From JANQTF01 sp041741415 (lineage in GTDB: Bacteria; Bacteroidota; Bacteroidia; J057), in assembly GCA_041741415.1 (NCBI GenBank), contig JBGSKC010000032.1:24948-88947 (forward strand): a stretch of 64,000 bases of DNA, given 5' to 3'. The notes under the pieces are model-generated. The model was not told the DNA's origin and made no database searches. It saw only the letters and a list, made by a program, of their open reading frames with translations. Positions 40,040-49,063 of the stretch are shown one piece after another. Numbering within the stretch: the first letter of the stretch is position 1; each line of letters begins with the position of its first letter. The position numbers and the translations under genes were made by a program.

Positions 40040-41449
40040 CTACCTCCCCGCCAGATACTTCCCGGCGATTTCGTGCATGTAGGCCAGGGCCGGTTCGAGC
40101 TCGTTGGGGATGGTGCCCTCGAGGATGGCTTCGCGGATGTCGTTTTTGATCAGGCCGATTTCCCGGCCTGGTGTGAGCTGGAAGGCTTTCATGATCATTT
40201 CGCCGGTAACAGGCGGCTGGAAATTGCGCAGGTTGTCGCGCTCCTCCACTTCCTTGATGCGGGCCTGGAGCTCGTCGTAGTTGCGCAGGAACCGCACCAC
40301 CTTCCGCTCGTTGCGCGAGGTGATGTCGCAGCGGCAAAACAGCAGCAGGTCGTCGAGGTCCTCGCCTGCTTCCACCACAATCCGCCGGATGGCCGAGTCA
40401 GTTACCACCTCCGTCACGAGGGAAATGGGCCGCTGGTGCAGGCGAACGAGCTTCTGGACATAGCGCATCGGGTCGTGAAGAGGCAGCCGGAGCCGCCTGA
40501 AAATGACGGGGACCATTTTCGCCCCGCGGTCTTCGTGGCCGTGGAAGGTCCAGCCGGTTTCGGGATGGTAGCGCTTGGTGAGGGGCTTCGCGATGTCATG
40601 CAAAATGGCCACCCAGCGCAGCCACAGGTTGTCCGACACCTCTGCCACGTTGTCGAGCACCTGAAGGGTGTGGTAAAAATTGTCTTTATGGCCGCGCCCT
40701 TCCATTTCCTCCACCCCACGCATCGCCTCCAGTTCGGGCAAGATGAGCGGCAATAACCGAAGCTCGGAAAGCTTGTTAAATCCCCGGGAAGGTTTGGCGG
40801 AGCGAATGATTTTGTTGAGCTCTTCGGCAATGCGCTCTTCGGAAATGATGCTGAGGCGGTCTGTCTGGGTAAAAATGGCCCTTTCGGCAGCTTCATCGAT
40901 CCGGAAGCCGGGCAACTGAGCAAAAAAACGCACCGCCCGCATCATGCGCAGGGGGTCGTCGGAGAAGGTCACATCGGGCTCAAGCGGGGTTCTGATCAGG
41001 CCATTGTTCAGGTCGCGAATGCCGTCAAAGGGGTCGATCAGGCGTCCGAATTCCTCCGGCTGGAGGGACAGCGACAGGGCGTTGATTGTAAAATCGCGGC
41101 GAAGCTGGTCGTCGTGGAGGGTTCCGTCCTCCACAAAAGGTTTGCGGCTGCCGCGCTGGTAGCTTTCGCGCCTGGCCCCGACAAATTCCACGACAAAATC
41201 GCCGGTTCGGACCATGGCCGTCCCGAAGTTGGCATATACAGCTACCTCCTGGCTGTTGACAGCGGCTGCAAACGCCTCTGCCAGCTGGATGCCGTGGCCT
41301 TCTACCACAATGTCAATGTCTTTGCACGGCCTGCCCAGGAGATAATCACGCACAAACCCGCCGATCGCGTAGGAACGGAGGCCCAGGTCCTGGCTCAGGC
41401 GGGAAAGCGTCGAAAACAGGGGAAGCTCCAGGGCTTCAGGAAGGTGCAT
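40040..41449 (-). CDS. CCA tRNA nucleotidyltransferase with HD domain
   Basis: The 469-residue product adds or repairs the 3'-CCA end of tRNAs. The nucleotidyltransferase head shows IGGFVRDYLLGRPCKDIDIV (GGxVRD and the DxD metal pair) and LRRDFTINALSLSL, then the RNA-binding region DDPLRMMRAVRFFAQLPGF and the neck. A C-terminal HD domain is present: HTLQVLDNVAEVSDNLWLRW, VAILHDIAKPLTKRYH and GHEDRGAKM, which may give 2',3'-cyclic phosphatase activity. A poly(A) polymerase cannot be fully excluded, but the domain set is the usual single CCA enzyme of Bacteroidota. It is monocistronic and lies next to the toxin pair. Confidence 0.92.
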   Translation of the reverse strand: MHLPEALELPLFSTLSRLSQDLGLRSYAIGGFVRDYLLGRPCKDIDIVVEGHGIQLAEAFAAAVNSQEVAVYANFGTAMVRTGDFVVEFVGARRESYQRGSRKPFVEDGTLHDDQLRRDFTINALSLSLQPEEFGRLIDPFDGIRDLNNGLIRTPLEPDVTFSDDPLRMMRAVRFFAQLPGFRIDEAAERAIFTQTDRLSIISEERIAEELNKIIRSAKPSRGFNKLSELRLLPLILPELEAMRGVEEMEGRGHKDNFYHTLQVLDNVAEVSDNLWLRWVAILHDIAKPLTKRYHPETGWTFHGHEDRGAKMVPVIFRRLRLPLHDPMRYVQKLVRLHQRPISLVTEVVTDSAIRRIVVEAGEDLDDLLLFCRCDITSRNERKVVRFLRNYDELQARIKEVEERDNLRNFQPPVTGEMIMKAFQLTPGREIGLIKNDIREAILEGTIPNELEPALAYMHEIAGKYLAGR

Positions 41450-41597
41450 GGATAGAAAGAAATTGGGTGGAAGCGTTACGGGAAAGGCCTGTTTGATAAA
41501 TCGAACCGGCGCAAGTTACTCCTAAACCCAAAAATCTCAACACATCGGGGAATCCTGTATCTTGCACCTTAGACCAAACGGGCAAAAAGCCTGATCC

Positions 41598-41666
41598 ATG
41601 AAAAACAAAGAATGTTCACATGGCAGTTCCAGGCAGCAACTTGCTGCTTCCTACTTAGGCGACTAA
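41598..41666 (+). CDS. Possible 22-residue leader peptide upstream of the transporter
   Basis: ATG 41598 opens a 22-codon frame (MKNKECSHGSSRQQLAASYL plus two residues) that ends 10 bases before the transporter ATG. It contains the palindrome GCAGCAA-C-TTGCTGC at 41633-41647. Its position could allow translation-coupled control, but a short frame of this size is easily random. Confidence 0.2.
   Translation: MKNKECSHGSSRQQLAASYLGD
41633..41647. repeat. 15-base palindrome upstream of the transporter
   Basis: Arms GCAGCAA and TTGCTGC around one C, 30 bases before the transporter start codon. An RNA hairpin here would be tight; a protein-binding site is as plausible. Confidence 0.35.
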
Positions 41667-41676
41667 TGTTGGGTTA

Positions 41677-43155
41677 ATGAAAATCACCAAAGAACGCATT
41701 GGCCTGGTCCTGGGACCGGCACTGTTTGTCCTGTTTGCTTTTGTCCTGCCCATGGACAGCATGGAGCCCGTAGCGGCACGCACCCTGGGTGCTGTGCTTT
41801 GGATCGCCACCTGGTGGGTCACAGAGGCCATTCCCATGCCTGTCACCTCCCTGCTTCCGCTGGCGCTCTTTCCGCTGCTGGGATCGGTGGGCATCAAAGA
41901 CATGGGCTCGGCCTATGCCGAGGAGATGATTTTTTTGTTCATGGGAGGCTTTATCCTGGCCCTTGCATTGGAAAAATGGAACCTTCACAAGCGCATTTCC
42001 CTCAACATCATTCTGCTGGTGGGCACCAACACCCGGCGCATTGTGCTGGGCTTTATGCTGGCCACGGGCTTTTTGTCGATGTGGATTTCCAACACAGCCA
42101 CCGCCCTCATGATGCTGCCCATCGGGCTGGCTTTGTTGAGGCACATGGGCGCGGATTCGGAAGAAGGTCAGCCCTTCGGCAAGGCCCTGCTCCTTGGAAT
42201 TGCCTACTCCGCCTCCATCGGGGGCATGGCCACCATCGTGGGAACACCCACCAATGCCATTTTCATCAAAGCGGTCGAGACCCAATACAAAGCGACAATT
42301 GCCTTCGACCAATGGATGTTGTTTGGGATGCCCATCAGCATTGCCTTGTTGTTCATTAGCTGGTGGTACCTCGTGAGGGTTGCTCAACCCTTGCCCGCCA
42401 AAACAGCCTCCTCAAGCCGGGCCGACCTTCAGGAGCAGGTAAAAGCCCTTGGCAACATGAGCTGGGAGGAAAAATGGGTATCGGCCATTTTTGGACTGGT
42501 GGCCCTGGCGTGGATCAGCAGGTCGTATCTGCTCAAGCCTTTCATTCCTGGCATCAACGACACCATCATCGTGCTGCTGGGCATTCTGCCCTTGTTCATC
42601 ATTCCCTCCAAAACAAAGCCCGGCAAATTAATGGATTGGGAAACAGCCAGGCAGTTGCCATGGGGCATTTTGCTGCTCTTCGGCGGTGCTTTTGCCTTTG
42701 CCATGGCCTTTGAACAATCGGGCCTCGGCACATGGATGGCCGGGCAGTTTACTTCTATTGGCCAGCTGCCCCTCTGGCTGGTGCTGCTGTTACTGATCGG
42801 GTTCACCAATTTTCTCACAGAAATAACCCAGAATGTGGCCACAGTGACCCTGCTCATGCCCGTGATCGCTACCCTGGCTCCGGAGATTGGGTTGCACCCC
42901 TTCGGGCTGATGGCAGGAACAGCTATTTCAGCCAGTTGCGCCTTCATGCTCCCCATGGCCACCGGCCCCAATGCAATCGTGTTTGGGTATGGCTACCTCA
43001 AAATCGGAGACATGGCCCGTGCCGGCTTTGCCCTTAACCTTATTTCCATTGCCCTGATTACTGCGATTGCCTACTGGCTCCTTCCATTAGCCTGGGACTT
43101 TGACCCGACCCAGTTTCCCCTCGAGTGGGTGCGGTTTGGGTTGCCGGACCAGTGA
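41677..43155 (+). CDS. DASS (SLC13) family sodium/dicarboxylate symporter
   Basis: The 492-residue protein has about 11-12 membrane segments and both SLC13 signatures: SNTATALMMLPIGLALL (SNT motif) in the first half and LTEITQNVATVTLLMPVI (a variant of the SNT motif) in the second. Family members move succinate, malate, fumarate or citrate with sodium. Conserved pieces include TWWVTEAIPMPVTSLLPLAL and GFILALALEKWNLHKRIS. Start ATG 41677 fits a normal N-terminal helix. It stands alone; the substrate within the dicarboxylate group is not clear. A possible leader peptide lies upstream. Confidence 0.93.
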   Translation: MKITKERIGLVLGPALFVLFAFVLPMDSMEPVAARTLGAVLWIATWWVTEAIPMPVTSLLPLALFPLLGSVGIKDMGSAYAEEMIFLFMGGFILALALEKWNLHKRISLNIILLVGTNTRRIVLGFMLATGFLSMWISNTATALMMLPIGLALLRHMGADSEEGQPFGKALLLGIAYSASIGGMATIVGTPTNAIFIKAVETQYKATIAFDQWMLFGMPISIALLFISWWYLVRVAQPLPAKTASSSRADLQEQVKALGNMSWEEKWVSAIFGLVALAWISRSYLLKPFIPGINDTIIVLLGILPLFIIPSKTKPGKLMDWETARQLPWGILLLFGGAFAFAMAFEQSGLGTWMAGQFTSIGQLPLWLVLLLLIGFTNFLTEITQNVATVTLLMPVIATLAPEIGLHPFGLMAGTAISASCAFMLPMATGPNAIVFGYGYLKIGDMARAGFALNLISIALITAIAYWLLPLAWDFDPTQFPLEWVRFGLPDQ

Positions 43156-43377
43156 TGACAGTGAAAGCCGGGATAGCATGGAGGTAAACCGATCGGCAGT
43201 TCAATAAGGATACTGCTGATCTGTACCCTTCCGAACCTTACAATCTGAAAGATTTTCAAGTAATCGAATAATACAAATCTTGTCTGGCATGCGATTGTTG
43301 TAGTCAGGTGATCCCTTCCTGTCTGCAAGCCTGTTGGGGTGACCTGATCATGTTTCACCTACCACCAGTTCGCACAC

Positions 43378-45069
43378 ATGTCTAAGAACAACAATCGGCT
43401 TTCTTCCCGGCAGTCAACCTTTACCTTGCTGATGAAGGTTGCTGGCATCATTGGTGCCACGGCCCTGATCGCAGCAGCGCTGTTTTTCTCCATCGAAGGC
43501 ATCGAGGATGATGACGACGATGCCGAAGGCTGCGAAAGCTGCACCATCACCATCACCGGAACCAGCAGCACCAACTACACCCTCACAAACGGGGCTGTTT
43601 TCTGCGTGCAGGCAGGTGCCACCTATTCCGGAAACATTCAGCGAAACAACGGAAACGACGAGGTGCTCATCTGCAACCATGGCACCATTTCAGGGTCTTC
43701 GATGTCATTCAACAAAGGAGACAACACCATTGAAAACCACGGCACCATGACCAATGTGACCGTTCAGTTTAACTCTTCGACCGACGAAAACCAGTTCAAC
43801 AACCACGCGGGTGCTTCGGCCACGTTCAGCACGCTGAACCTGTACACCAGCGACACCGAGTTCCACAACTACGGCAGCGTCACGACCGGAAGCGTTATTC
43901 TCAGTTCGGGAGCTACTTTCCGCAACCACACAACCGGCGAGGTGAATTCCGGAAATGTGGAAGCCAACAGCAACACTGAATACCGCAACGAAGGCACGTG
44001 GACCGTAACAGGCAATTTGCAGGTAAACAGCAACGGGGAATTTAACAGCGAAGGCGACCTGTCTGTGAGTGGCAATCTGGAGAACAACAACGATTTCGAG
44101 AGCAGCGGCACCCTGAGTGTAGGAGGCAATTTCACCATCAATTCCAGTGCAGAGACAGATCTTTCGGGTACGGCTTCGATCGGGGGCAACCTCACAGTAA
44201 ACAAAGACCTGGTACAATCGGGCCTGCTGACAATCGGAGGCAACATGACGGTAAACGGTTCGGGCGATGTTGAGATTGGCGGGAATGTATTTGTGGACGG
44301 AAGCCTTACCAACGGGGGCGACATTCACGGCCAAGATATTTCCACCGGCCTGTACGGAACGATTCAGGTTGACGGAGTGACCACCCAATATGGCGGCGGC
44401 AGCCTGAACGACAACCTTGATTTGTGCGACACGGGCCGGCCTGCCGGAGGCATGGACACCAACTGGGGCAGCGCAGACCCAACAGTGACCTACTGCGTGC
44501 ATACCGCTGCCAGCCTTCCGGTGGAATGGCTCAGCTTTGAAGCTCAGCCCGGTCCGCAGGGCGTGGAGCTGTTCTGGATGACGGCAGTGGAGTCCAACAA
44601 CGACTTTTTCACCGTAGAGCGCAGCGCAGAGAGCGTTGGGTTTGCCCCGATCCTTGTTGTGGACGGCGCAGGCAACTCAGATATGCCGGTTGAGTACCGC
44701 ATTACCGACCCCACCCCGCCATCGGGCAGGTTGTCTTATCGCATTCGCCAAACTGATTTTGACGGCAAAACCTCCTTTTCCAACCAGGTGGAAGTAACCT
44801 TTGAAGTGGAAGAAGCCTCGCTGCGGGTGTATCCCAACCCGGCGAGAGACGTGCTAAATGTGGACTTGCTGTCGAACAAACAAGAGACTGTAAACATCCG
44901 CATTCTGAACCTCCAGGGACAGGAAATGCAGGCAGAGCGCGTGGAAGTGCAGGCGGGCAAAACCAACTGGCAAGGCCAGATCGGCAGCATGGCAGCAGGC
45001 ATGTACCTGCTTCAGGTGCTGCGCAGCGGTTCATCAAAACCCGAAACGGTGAGGTTTGTGAAGCTGTAA
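43378..45069 (+). CDS. Secreted beta-solenoid protein with T9SS sorting domain
   Basis: The 563-residue product has an N-terminal membrane segment at about residues 18-40 (LLMKVAGIIGATALIAAALF), an acidic run IEDDDDDAEG and Cys pair CESC, then about 270 residues of strand-turn repeats of about 20 residues with a repeated SxGGN core (LSVGGNFTINSSAETDLSGT, IGGNMTVNGSGDVEIGGN), typical of a right-handed beta-helix or adhesin. A fibronectin-like module with VEWLSFEAQP and FTVERSAE follows, then the T9SS sorting domain LRVYPNPARDVLNVDL ending MYLLQVLR. It is probably a surface adhesin or matrix protein. The N-terminal segment is preceded by a long polar stretch and may be uncleaved. Confidence 0.82.
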   Translation: MSKNNNRLSSRQSTFTLLMKVAGIIGATALIAAALFFSIEGIEDDDDDAEGCESCTITITGTSSTNYTLTNGAVFCVQAGATYSGNIQRNNGNDEVLICNHGTISGSSMSFNKGDNTIENHGTMTNVTVQFNSSTDENQFNNHAGASATFSTLNLYTSDTEFHNYGSVTTGSVILSSGATFRNHTTGEVNSGNVEANSNTEYRNEGTWTVTGNLQVNSNGEFNSEGDLSVSGNLENNNDFESSGTLSVGGNFTINSSAETDLSGTASIGGNLTVNKDLVQSGLLTIGGNMTVNGSGDVEIGGNVFVDGSLTNGGDIHGQDISTGLYGTIQVDGVTTQYGGGSLNDNLDLCDTGRPAGGMDTNWGSADPTVTYCVHTAASLPVEWLSFEAQPGPQGVELFWMTAVESNNDFFTVERSAESVGFAPILVVDGAGNSDMPVEYRITDPTPPSGRLSYRIRQTDFDGKTSFSNQVEVTFEVEEASLRVYPNPARDVLNVDLLSNKQETVNIRILNLQGQEMQAERVEVQAGKTNWQGQIGSMAAGMYLLQVLRSGSSKPETVRFVKL

Positions 45070-45085
45070 CAAGATCACACTCCGG

Positions 45086-45120
45086 AGCAAATGGCCTGGC
45101 TTGTTGCCGGGCCATTTGCT
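45086..45120. terminator. Terminator hairpin between convergent genes
   Basis: A 15-base-pair stem (45086-45100 with 45106-45120, one T-G pair) and a 5-base loop TTGTT. It lies 16 bases past the stop of the solenoid gene and 3 bases before the stop of the kinase gene. The T-run is weak (GTTTA). Confidence 0.75.
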
Positions 45121-45122
45121 GT

Positions 45123-46586
45123 TTACCCGGCATGAAACACGGGCAGGTGAAACTTGAACACCGCCCCAGAAGGAAAGCGGTTTTCTACTCTGATGGCCGA
45201 TTGATGCAGCTCCAGAATTTTTTTTACAATGGCAAGACCCAGTCCGGCTGCAGCCAGCGGGTTTTGCGGCTCAGCTTTTTTGTAGCGCTCAAAAATAAGG
45301 TGTTTGTCGGCTTCGGGAACCCCGGCACCCGAATCAGCCACACTGATTTCCACCAGATCCTGGCTTGTGCGCAGCTCAATGTTGATCTGCCCACCCTCCG
45401 GGGTAAACTTCAGGGCATTGTCCAGCAAATTTTGAAAAACACGCTCCACCAGCCCCAGATCGGCATAAATCAAGGGCAAATTCTCCACCCCAACAGCCTG
45501 AAGGGAAATGCTTTTCTTCCAGGCCAGAACCTGGTAGCGGGCCACCACATCCTGCACCAGTTCCCCGATGAAAAAGGGCTCTTTGTTGGGCTCGATTTGC
45601 AATGACTCCAGCTGAGAATATTCAAACAGCTGAGAGATCAGCCTGGAAAGCCGCTCTGTGCTGGTTGACAAAATGTCGAGGTAGGCCTTTCTTTCTTCTG
45701 CCGAGAGGCCTTCTCCCTTCATGAGCAGGGTTTCTACGTAGCCGCGGGTGATGGACAAAGGCGTTCTGAGGTCGTGGGAAACATTGGCAATGAGCTCTTT
45801 GCGGAGGCGCTCCACAGACTGCACCTTCTCGAAACTTTCCATGATCCTGTCGGCCATCTGGTTAAAGGTTTGCCCGAGCAAATCAAGTTCGCCAGGCAGG
45901 CTTTGATGGACCCTTGCCTGGTGGTCGCCATCCCGAAAGCGAAGCACAACTGCCACGAGGCTCCTCAGGTTGCGGGTGAGGAGCCACAAAGCCAGCAGGC
46001 CAATGAGCAAGGCCACAAGCAGGGTGAGCAGAAACAGTTTTGATCCCAGGCCAAGCATAAAGCTCCCAAACAGAGAGCTGGTAACTTCCGATTGAACTTC
46101 ACTGGCGAGGATGATGTATACATAGCCCATCCAAACGCCGTTTTCTTCGATTTTTGCTACCGAAAAAATATTGGGAACACCGGGTGCCCGGGGATCATCG
46201 CCGAGGACAAACTGATCGGGCTGCGCTAAAAAGGCCTGGATGGGTTCTGTCCGGACTGCCTCCAGCAGGATTTTTTTGTAGGGTGCCACATAGGTGATGA
46301 TCCTTCCCAGGGTATCGAGCAAATAGACCTCGACGCTCGGGTTGATGATCATCATCGAATGCATGATCTTTTGGACAGCCACGGTGTCCACTTCACCATT
46401 CACAAGCGGGCTCACCTCCTTAACAGTGTGGGAGGCGAGGTTTCCATACAAGCGCTGGTTTTCTTCCTGCAAAAAGCGGCGGGCAGTGAAATGGGTGATG
46501 GTGAGATAACCAGCTCCCAACGCCAGCAAAAGCAAAAGCAAGCCCGAGGAAATCCGCCAGTAAAGGGTGTTGGTGAACTTAATCAT
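45123..46586 (-). CDS. Sensor histidine kinase of a two-component pair
   Basis: The 487-residue product (start ATG 46586, MIKFTNTLYWRISSG) has an N-terminal membrane segment, a periplasmic sensor region (about 35-170), a second membrane segment (about 175-205), a HAMP linker (RNLRSLVAVVLRFRDGDHQA), the phosphorylation motif ANVSHDLRTPLSITRG and an ATP-binding domain with VFQNLLDNALKFTP, VADSGAGVPE and AGLGLAIVKKIL. It is a standard EnvZ-type kinase. The upstream frame to 46634 is rejected because its sequence precedes the membrane anchor without similarity. It lies 54 bases after the regulator gene, so they form an operon. The signal is unknown. Confidence 0.92.
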   Translation of the reverse strand: MIKFTNTLYWRISSGLLLLLLALGAGYLTITHFTARRFLQEENQRLYGNLASHTVKEVSPLVNGEVDTVAVQKIMHSMMIINPSVEVYLLDTLGRIITYVAPYKKILLEAVRTEPIQAFLAQPDQFVLGDDPRAPGVPNIFSVAKIEENGVWMGYVYIILASEVQSEVTSSLFGSFMLGLGSKLFLLTLLVALLIGLLALWLLTRNLRSLVAVVLRFRDGDHQARVHQSLPGELDLLGQTFNQMADRIMESFEKVQSVERLRKELIANVSHDLRTPLSITRGYVETLLMKGEGLSAEERKAYLDILSTSTERLSRLISQLFEYSQLESLQIEPNKEPFFIGELVQDVVARYQVLAWKKSISLQAVGVENLPLIYADLGLVERVFQNLLDNALKFTPEGGQINIELRTSQDLVEISVADSGAGVPEADKHLIFERYKKAEPQNPLAAAGLGLAIVKKILELHQSAIRVENRFPSGAVFKFHLPVFHAG

Positions 46587-46640
46587 GTTGGGTAAGAAAA
46601 GGAAAACTGCAAGCCGAATGTTGGGTAAAAACACTGATAA

Positions 46641-47366
46641 TCAAAATCTTACATCTTCACTAAACCGATAGCCGATTCCCCATGTGGTGAGAATAAAGGC
46701 AGGGTTGTTCATATCGGGTTCGATTTTGTTGCGCAGCCGGTTAATGTGTGCATTGACTGTGTGGGCCATGCCGTCGTAGTCGTAGCCCCAGATCAGGTTG
46801 AGAATTTGCTCGCGGCTGTAAGATCGGCCGGGATGAGAGGCCAGCAAGTGCAGCAATTCAAATTCTTTGGGCGACAATTCTATTCTCTGGCCGTGCAGCG
46901 AGACTTTGTGCATGTCTGGTTCAATGAGCAGCGGGCCAAATTTCATGGCCCTGGAACTCACCTGGGGAAGGCTGCCCTCGCCCATGCGCTGCTGACGACG
47001 AAGCAGAGCCTTCACCCTGGCAAGAAACTCCCGGATCCCGAAGGGTTTGGTCAGGTAGTCGTCGGCGCCCATTTCCAGCCCCAGGACCTTGTCGATTTCC
47101 TCAGAGCGGGCGGTGAGCATGAGAATGGGGGTATGCACCTCAGCGGCCCGCAATCTTCGGCACACTTCAATGCCATCCAGCCCGGGCAGCATCAGGTCCA
47201 GGATGATGAGGTCAAAGGCTTCCTGCATCGCGGCCTGGAGGCCGTCATAGCCATTGGTTACCCGCGTTGATGCCAGGCCCATGTCCTTCAGGTGCAAAGC
47301 AAGTAGTTCTGCGATGTCTTTGGCATCCTCCACGATGAGGACGGTATTACTTCTCTCCGATTGCAT
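46641..47366 (-). CDS. OmpR-family response regulator
   Basis: The 241-residue product has a receiver domain (about 1-125: acidic pair in IVEDAKD, phospho-Asp57 in LIILDLMLPGLDG, Thr in MLTARSEE, Lys in YLTKPFGIREF) and a C-terminal winged-helix domain (about 145-240: ELSPKEFELLHLLASHPGRS and VNAHINRLRNKIEPD). It binds DNA when phosphorylated by the adjacent kinase. The gene is first in the two-gene operon. The upstream 296 bases to the next gene carry no recognised operator. Confidence 0.95.
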   Translation of the reverse strand: MQSERSNTVLIVEDAKDIAELLALHLKDMGLASTRVTNGYDGLQAAMQEAFDLIILDLMLPGLDGIEVCRRLRAAEVHTPILMLTARSEEIDKVLGLEMGADDYLTKPFGIREFLARVKALLRRQQRMGEGSLPQVSSRAMKFGPLLIEPDMHKVSLHGQRIELSPKEFELLHLLASHPGRSYSREQILNLIWGYDYDGMAHTVNAHINRLRNKIEPDMNNPAFILTTWGIGYRFSEDVRF

Positions 47367-47662
47367 GCCCGAAGGTTGATCGAATTGTTCACAAAATCAT
47401 CACAAGGCTATACGGCAATGTCACGCGGCAGCAACAGCCCGCCCCCGCAGTTGCCCGTTTTTTCCTTTCCTGTGCCTGTTCAGGCAAATTCCGGAAATTT
47501 TTTCCTGCCCGACAAATTCCAAATGCCTCATTGTCAATTTTTTACCCCACTGCCATCCTCCGTTTTTCTTTTGTCATGCCCGCGTGAGCTTCCTGTGAAC
47601 TTCCGGGCCTTGCTTTGAGGCAGTCAATTAACAATCTGTTTCACTCCATCAAGTTCACTGCA

Positions 47663-48106
47663 ATGAAAAGCATCAAGCCATTTTTCGCCCTCTTCGCCTT
47701 TGTTCTCCTGCTGAGTGCCTGCAAAGAGGAAGTAATCATCGACCCGACCCAGCCTCAGGGGACATTCAGTGTGACCCGCAGCGGCAATTTTGTTGCTCAA
47801 AACGGCACCGGCAGCATGGGCATTGCCGAGTTGGGAACCGACGAGGAAGGCAGCCAGTTCCTTCGTTTTGGCGACAGCTTCACCACCAATTTCGCTACGG
47901 GAACGGTAACTGTGTACCTCTCCACCAGCGAAACCTTCACCCCGGACCCTGCCAACGGCAACCCTGCCCTGCGCCTGCTCGGCGTGACCCGGGCTGCTGG
48001 TGAGCAGTATTTTGAGGTAGCCCCGGCAGCCGGAGGCAATTTCACCCACGTGATTCTGTGGTGTGCCAGCGCTAATGTTCCATTCGGCTTTGCTTCCCTG
48101 CAATAA
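47663..48106 (+). CDS. DM13-domain lipoprotein
   Basis: The 147-residue product begins MKSIKPFFALFAFVLLLSAC, with lipobox Cys20, then a DM13 domain: GTFSVTRSGNFVAQNGTGSM, FLRFGDSFTTNFATGTVTVY, QYFEVAPAAGG and HVILWCASANVPFGFASL. The single Cys in ILWC is the conserved redox-type Cys of DM13, a family linked to electron transfer or redox signalling in animals and bacteria. The start at ATG 47663 is chosen because the signal peptide follows directly. It ends 20 bases before a terminator and 69 bases before the outer-membrane protein gene. Confidence 0.75.
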   Translation: MKSIKPFFALFAFVLLLSACKEEVIIDPTQPQGTFSVTRSGNFVAQNGTGSMGIAELGTDEEGSQFLRFGDSFTTNFATGTVTVYLSTSETFTPDPANGNPALRLLGVTRAAGEQYFEVAPAAGGNFTHVILWCASANVPFGFASLQ

Positions 48107-48126
48107 GCTGGTTGTTTGTGTAACAC

Positions 48127-48154
48127 AGGGCCCGGATTCGTTCCGGGCCTTTTT
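48127..48154 (+). terminator. Rho-independent terminator after the DM13 lipoprotein gene
   Basis: GGCCCGGA (48129-48136) pairs with TCCGGGCC (48142-48149), with A127/G128 adding two weak pairs; the loop is TTCGT and TTTTT follows at 48150-48154. Confidence 0.85.
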
Positions 48155-48175
48155 CCTTCCTCAACTTTTTGCCAC

Positions 48176-49030
48176 ATGAACTTTTTCAAACTAGCAGGTT
48201 TTATGCTATTGCTTTCATCTGCCAGTGTGCTGCAAGCGCAAAGTGGCTGGGTAAAAGAAAAAGGCAAGGCATTTGTCAAAAGCGACTGGGTCTTTTTCCG
48301 GGGCAGTACCTACTACAATCCCGAGGAAGTGGCCCTCACCACGACGCCATTTACCCAGGCCACCTGGCATGTTTATGGGGAATACGGCCTTGGCCACCGC
48401 ATGGCGCTTCAGGTGTATGCACCCCTGCTGAGGTGGAACCAGTTTGCCACCACGAGTCCGGCAATTGGGCAGGGCGACCTCAAAATCGAGTGGAAATGGG
48501 CGATTTTGCAGGGGAAAACGCCACTTTCCCTGGCCATTGCGCCCGAGCTGCCTACTGGCCGTGCCATGGCCTTTGCCCGCAACCTCGAGATCCCGGGCGA
48601 CGGCATCTTTCTGCCTACGGGCGACGGCGAGTTCAACATTTGGACCACCCTGGCAGCATCCCGGAGCTTTGGCAGGTTTTATGCCTCCGCTTTTGCCGCG
48701 TTCAACCTTCGCACCCGTTACCAGGGCCTGGCTTTCCGGCATCAGGTGCAGGCTGGGGCTGAATGGGGCGGAAAAATAACGCCGGCCCTGTGGTTTCAAA
48801 TGAAAGCCAGGGTCCAGGAAAGCCTCGGGCCAGGCCGCCATCCGGAACTCGGCTTCGTGCGGGGCGATGCCACAGCCTACACGGGTGCGAGCCTTGGCTT
48901 TTGGTATGAATTCAACAGCGTATGGGGCATCTCTGTTGAGGCAGGAGGGTTTTTCCCCGGACTGGTTCCCCTGCGAAACCTGTATGTAGCGCCTTCCTAC
49001 GCCGCTGGCATCACCTGGCAGCTTCAATAG
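48176..49030 (+). CDS. Outer-membrane beta-barrel protein
   Basis: The 284-residue product begins MNFFKLAGFMLLLSSASVLQAQ (signal peptide) and contains alternating strands with aromatic belts: WVKEKGKAFVKSDWVFF, TWHVYGEYGLGHRMALQVYA, LKIEWKWAILQGKTPLSLAI and ASLGFWYEFNSVWGISVEAG, ending IDxQLQ-like WQLQ. This resembles outer-membrane pore/transport proteins of the phenol-degradation (MetA) type, but the exact family is uncertain. It may take up or sense a small hydrophobic compound. A terminator lies between it and the DM13 gene, so it has its own promoter, not recognised. Confidence 0.65.
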   Translation: MNFFKLAGFMLLLSSASVLQAQSGWVKEKGKAFVKSDWVFFRGSTYYNPEEVALTTTPFTQATWHVYGEYGLGHRMALQVYAPLLRWNQFATTSPAIGQGDLKIEWKWAILQGKTPLSLAIAPELPTGRAMAFARNLEIPGDGIFLPTGDGEFNIWTTLAASRSFGRFYASAFAAFNLRTRYQGLAFRHQVQAGAEWGGKITPALWFQMKARVQESLGPGRHPELGFVRGDATAYTGASLGFWYEFNSVWGISVEAGGFFPGLVPLRNLYVAPSYAAGITWQLQ

Positions 49031-49063
49031 GTCAAAGCCTTTTTGTCAAATGGAATGCCCCCC

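Noticed and set aside
42372..42392. GAGGGTTGCTCAACCCT inverted repeat
   Set aside because: It lies inside the DASS transporter coding region and differs in its centre from the dispersed palindrome; a coincidence of codons is likely.
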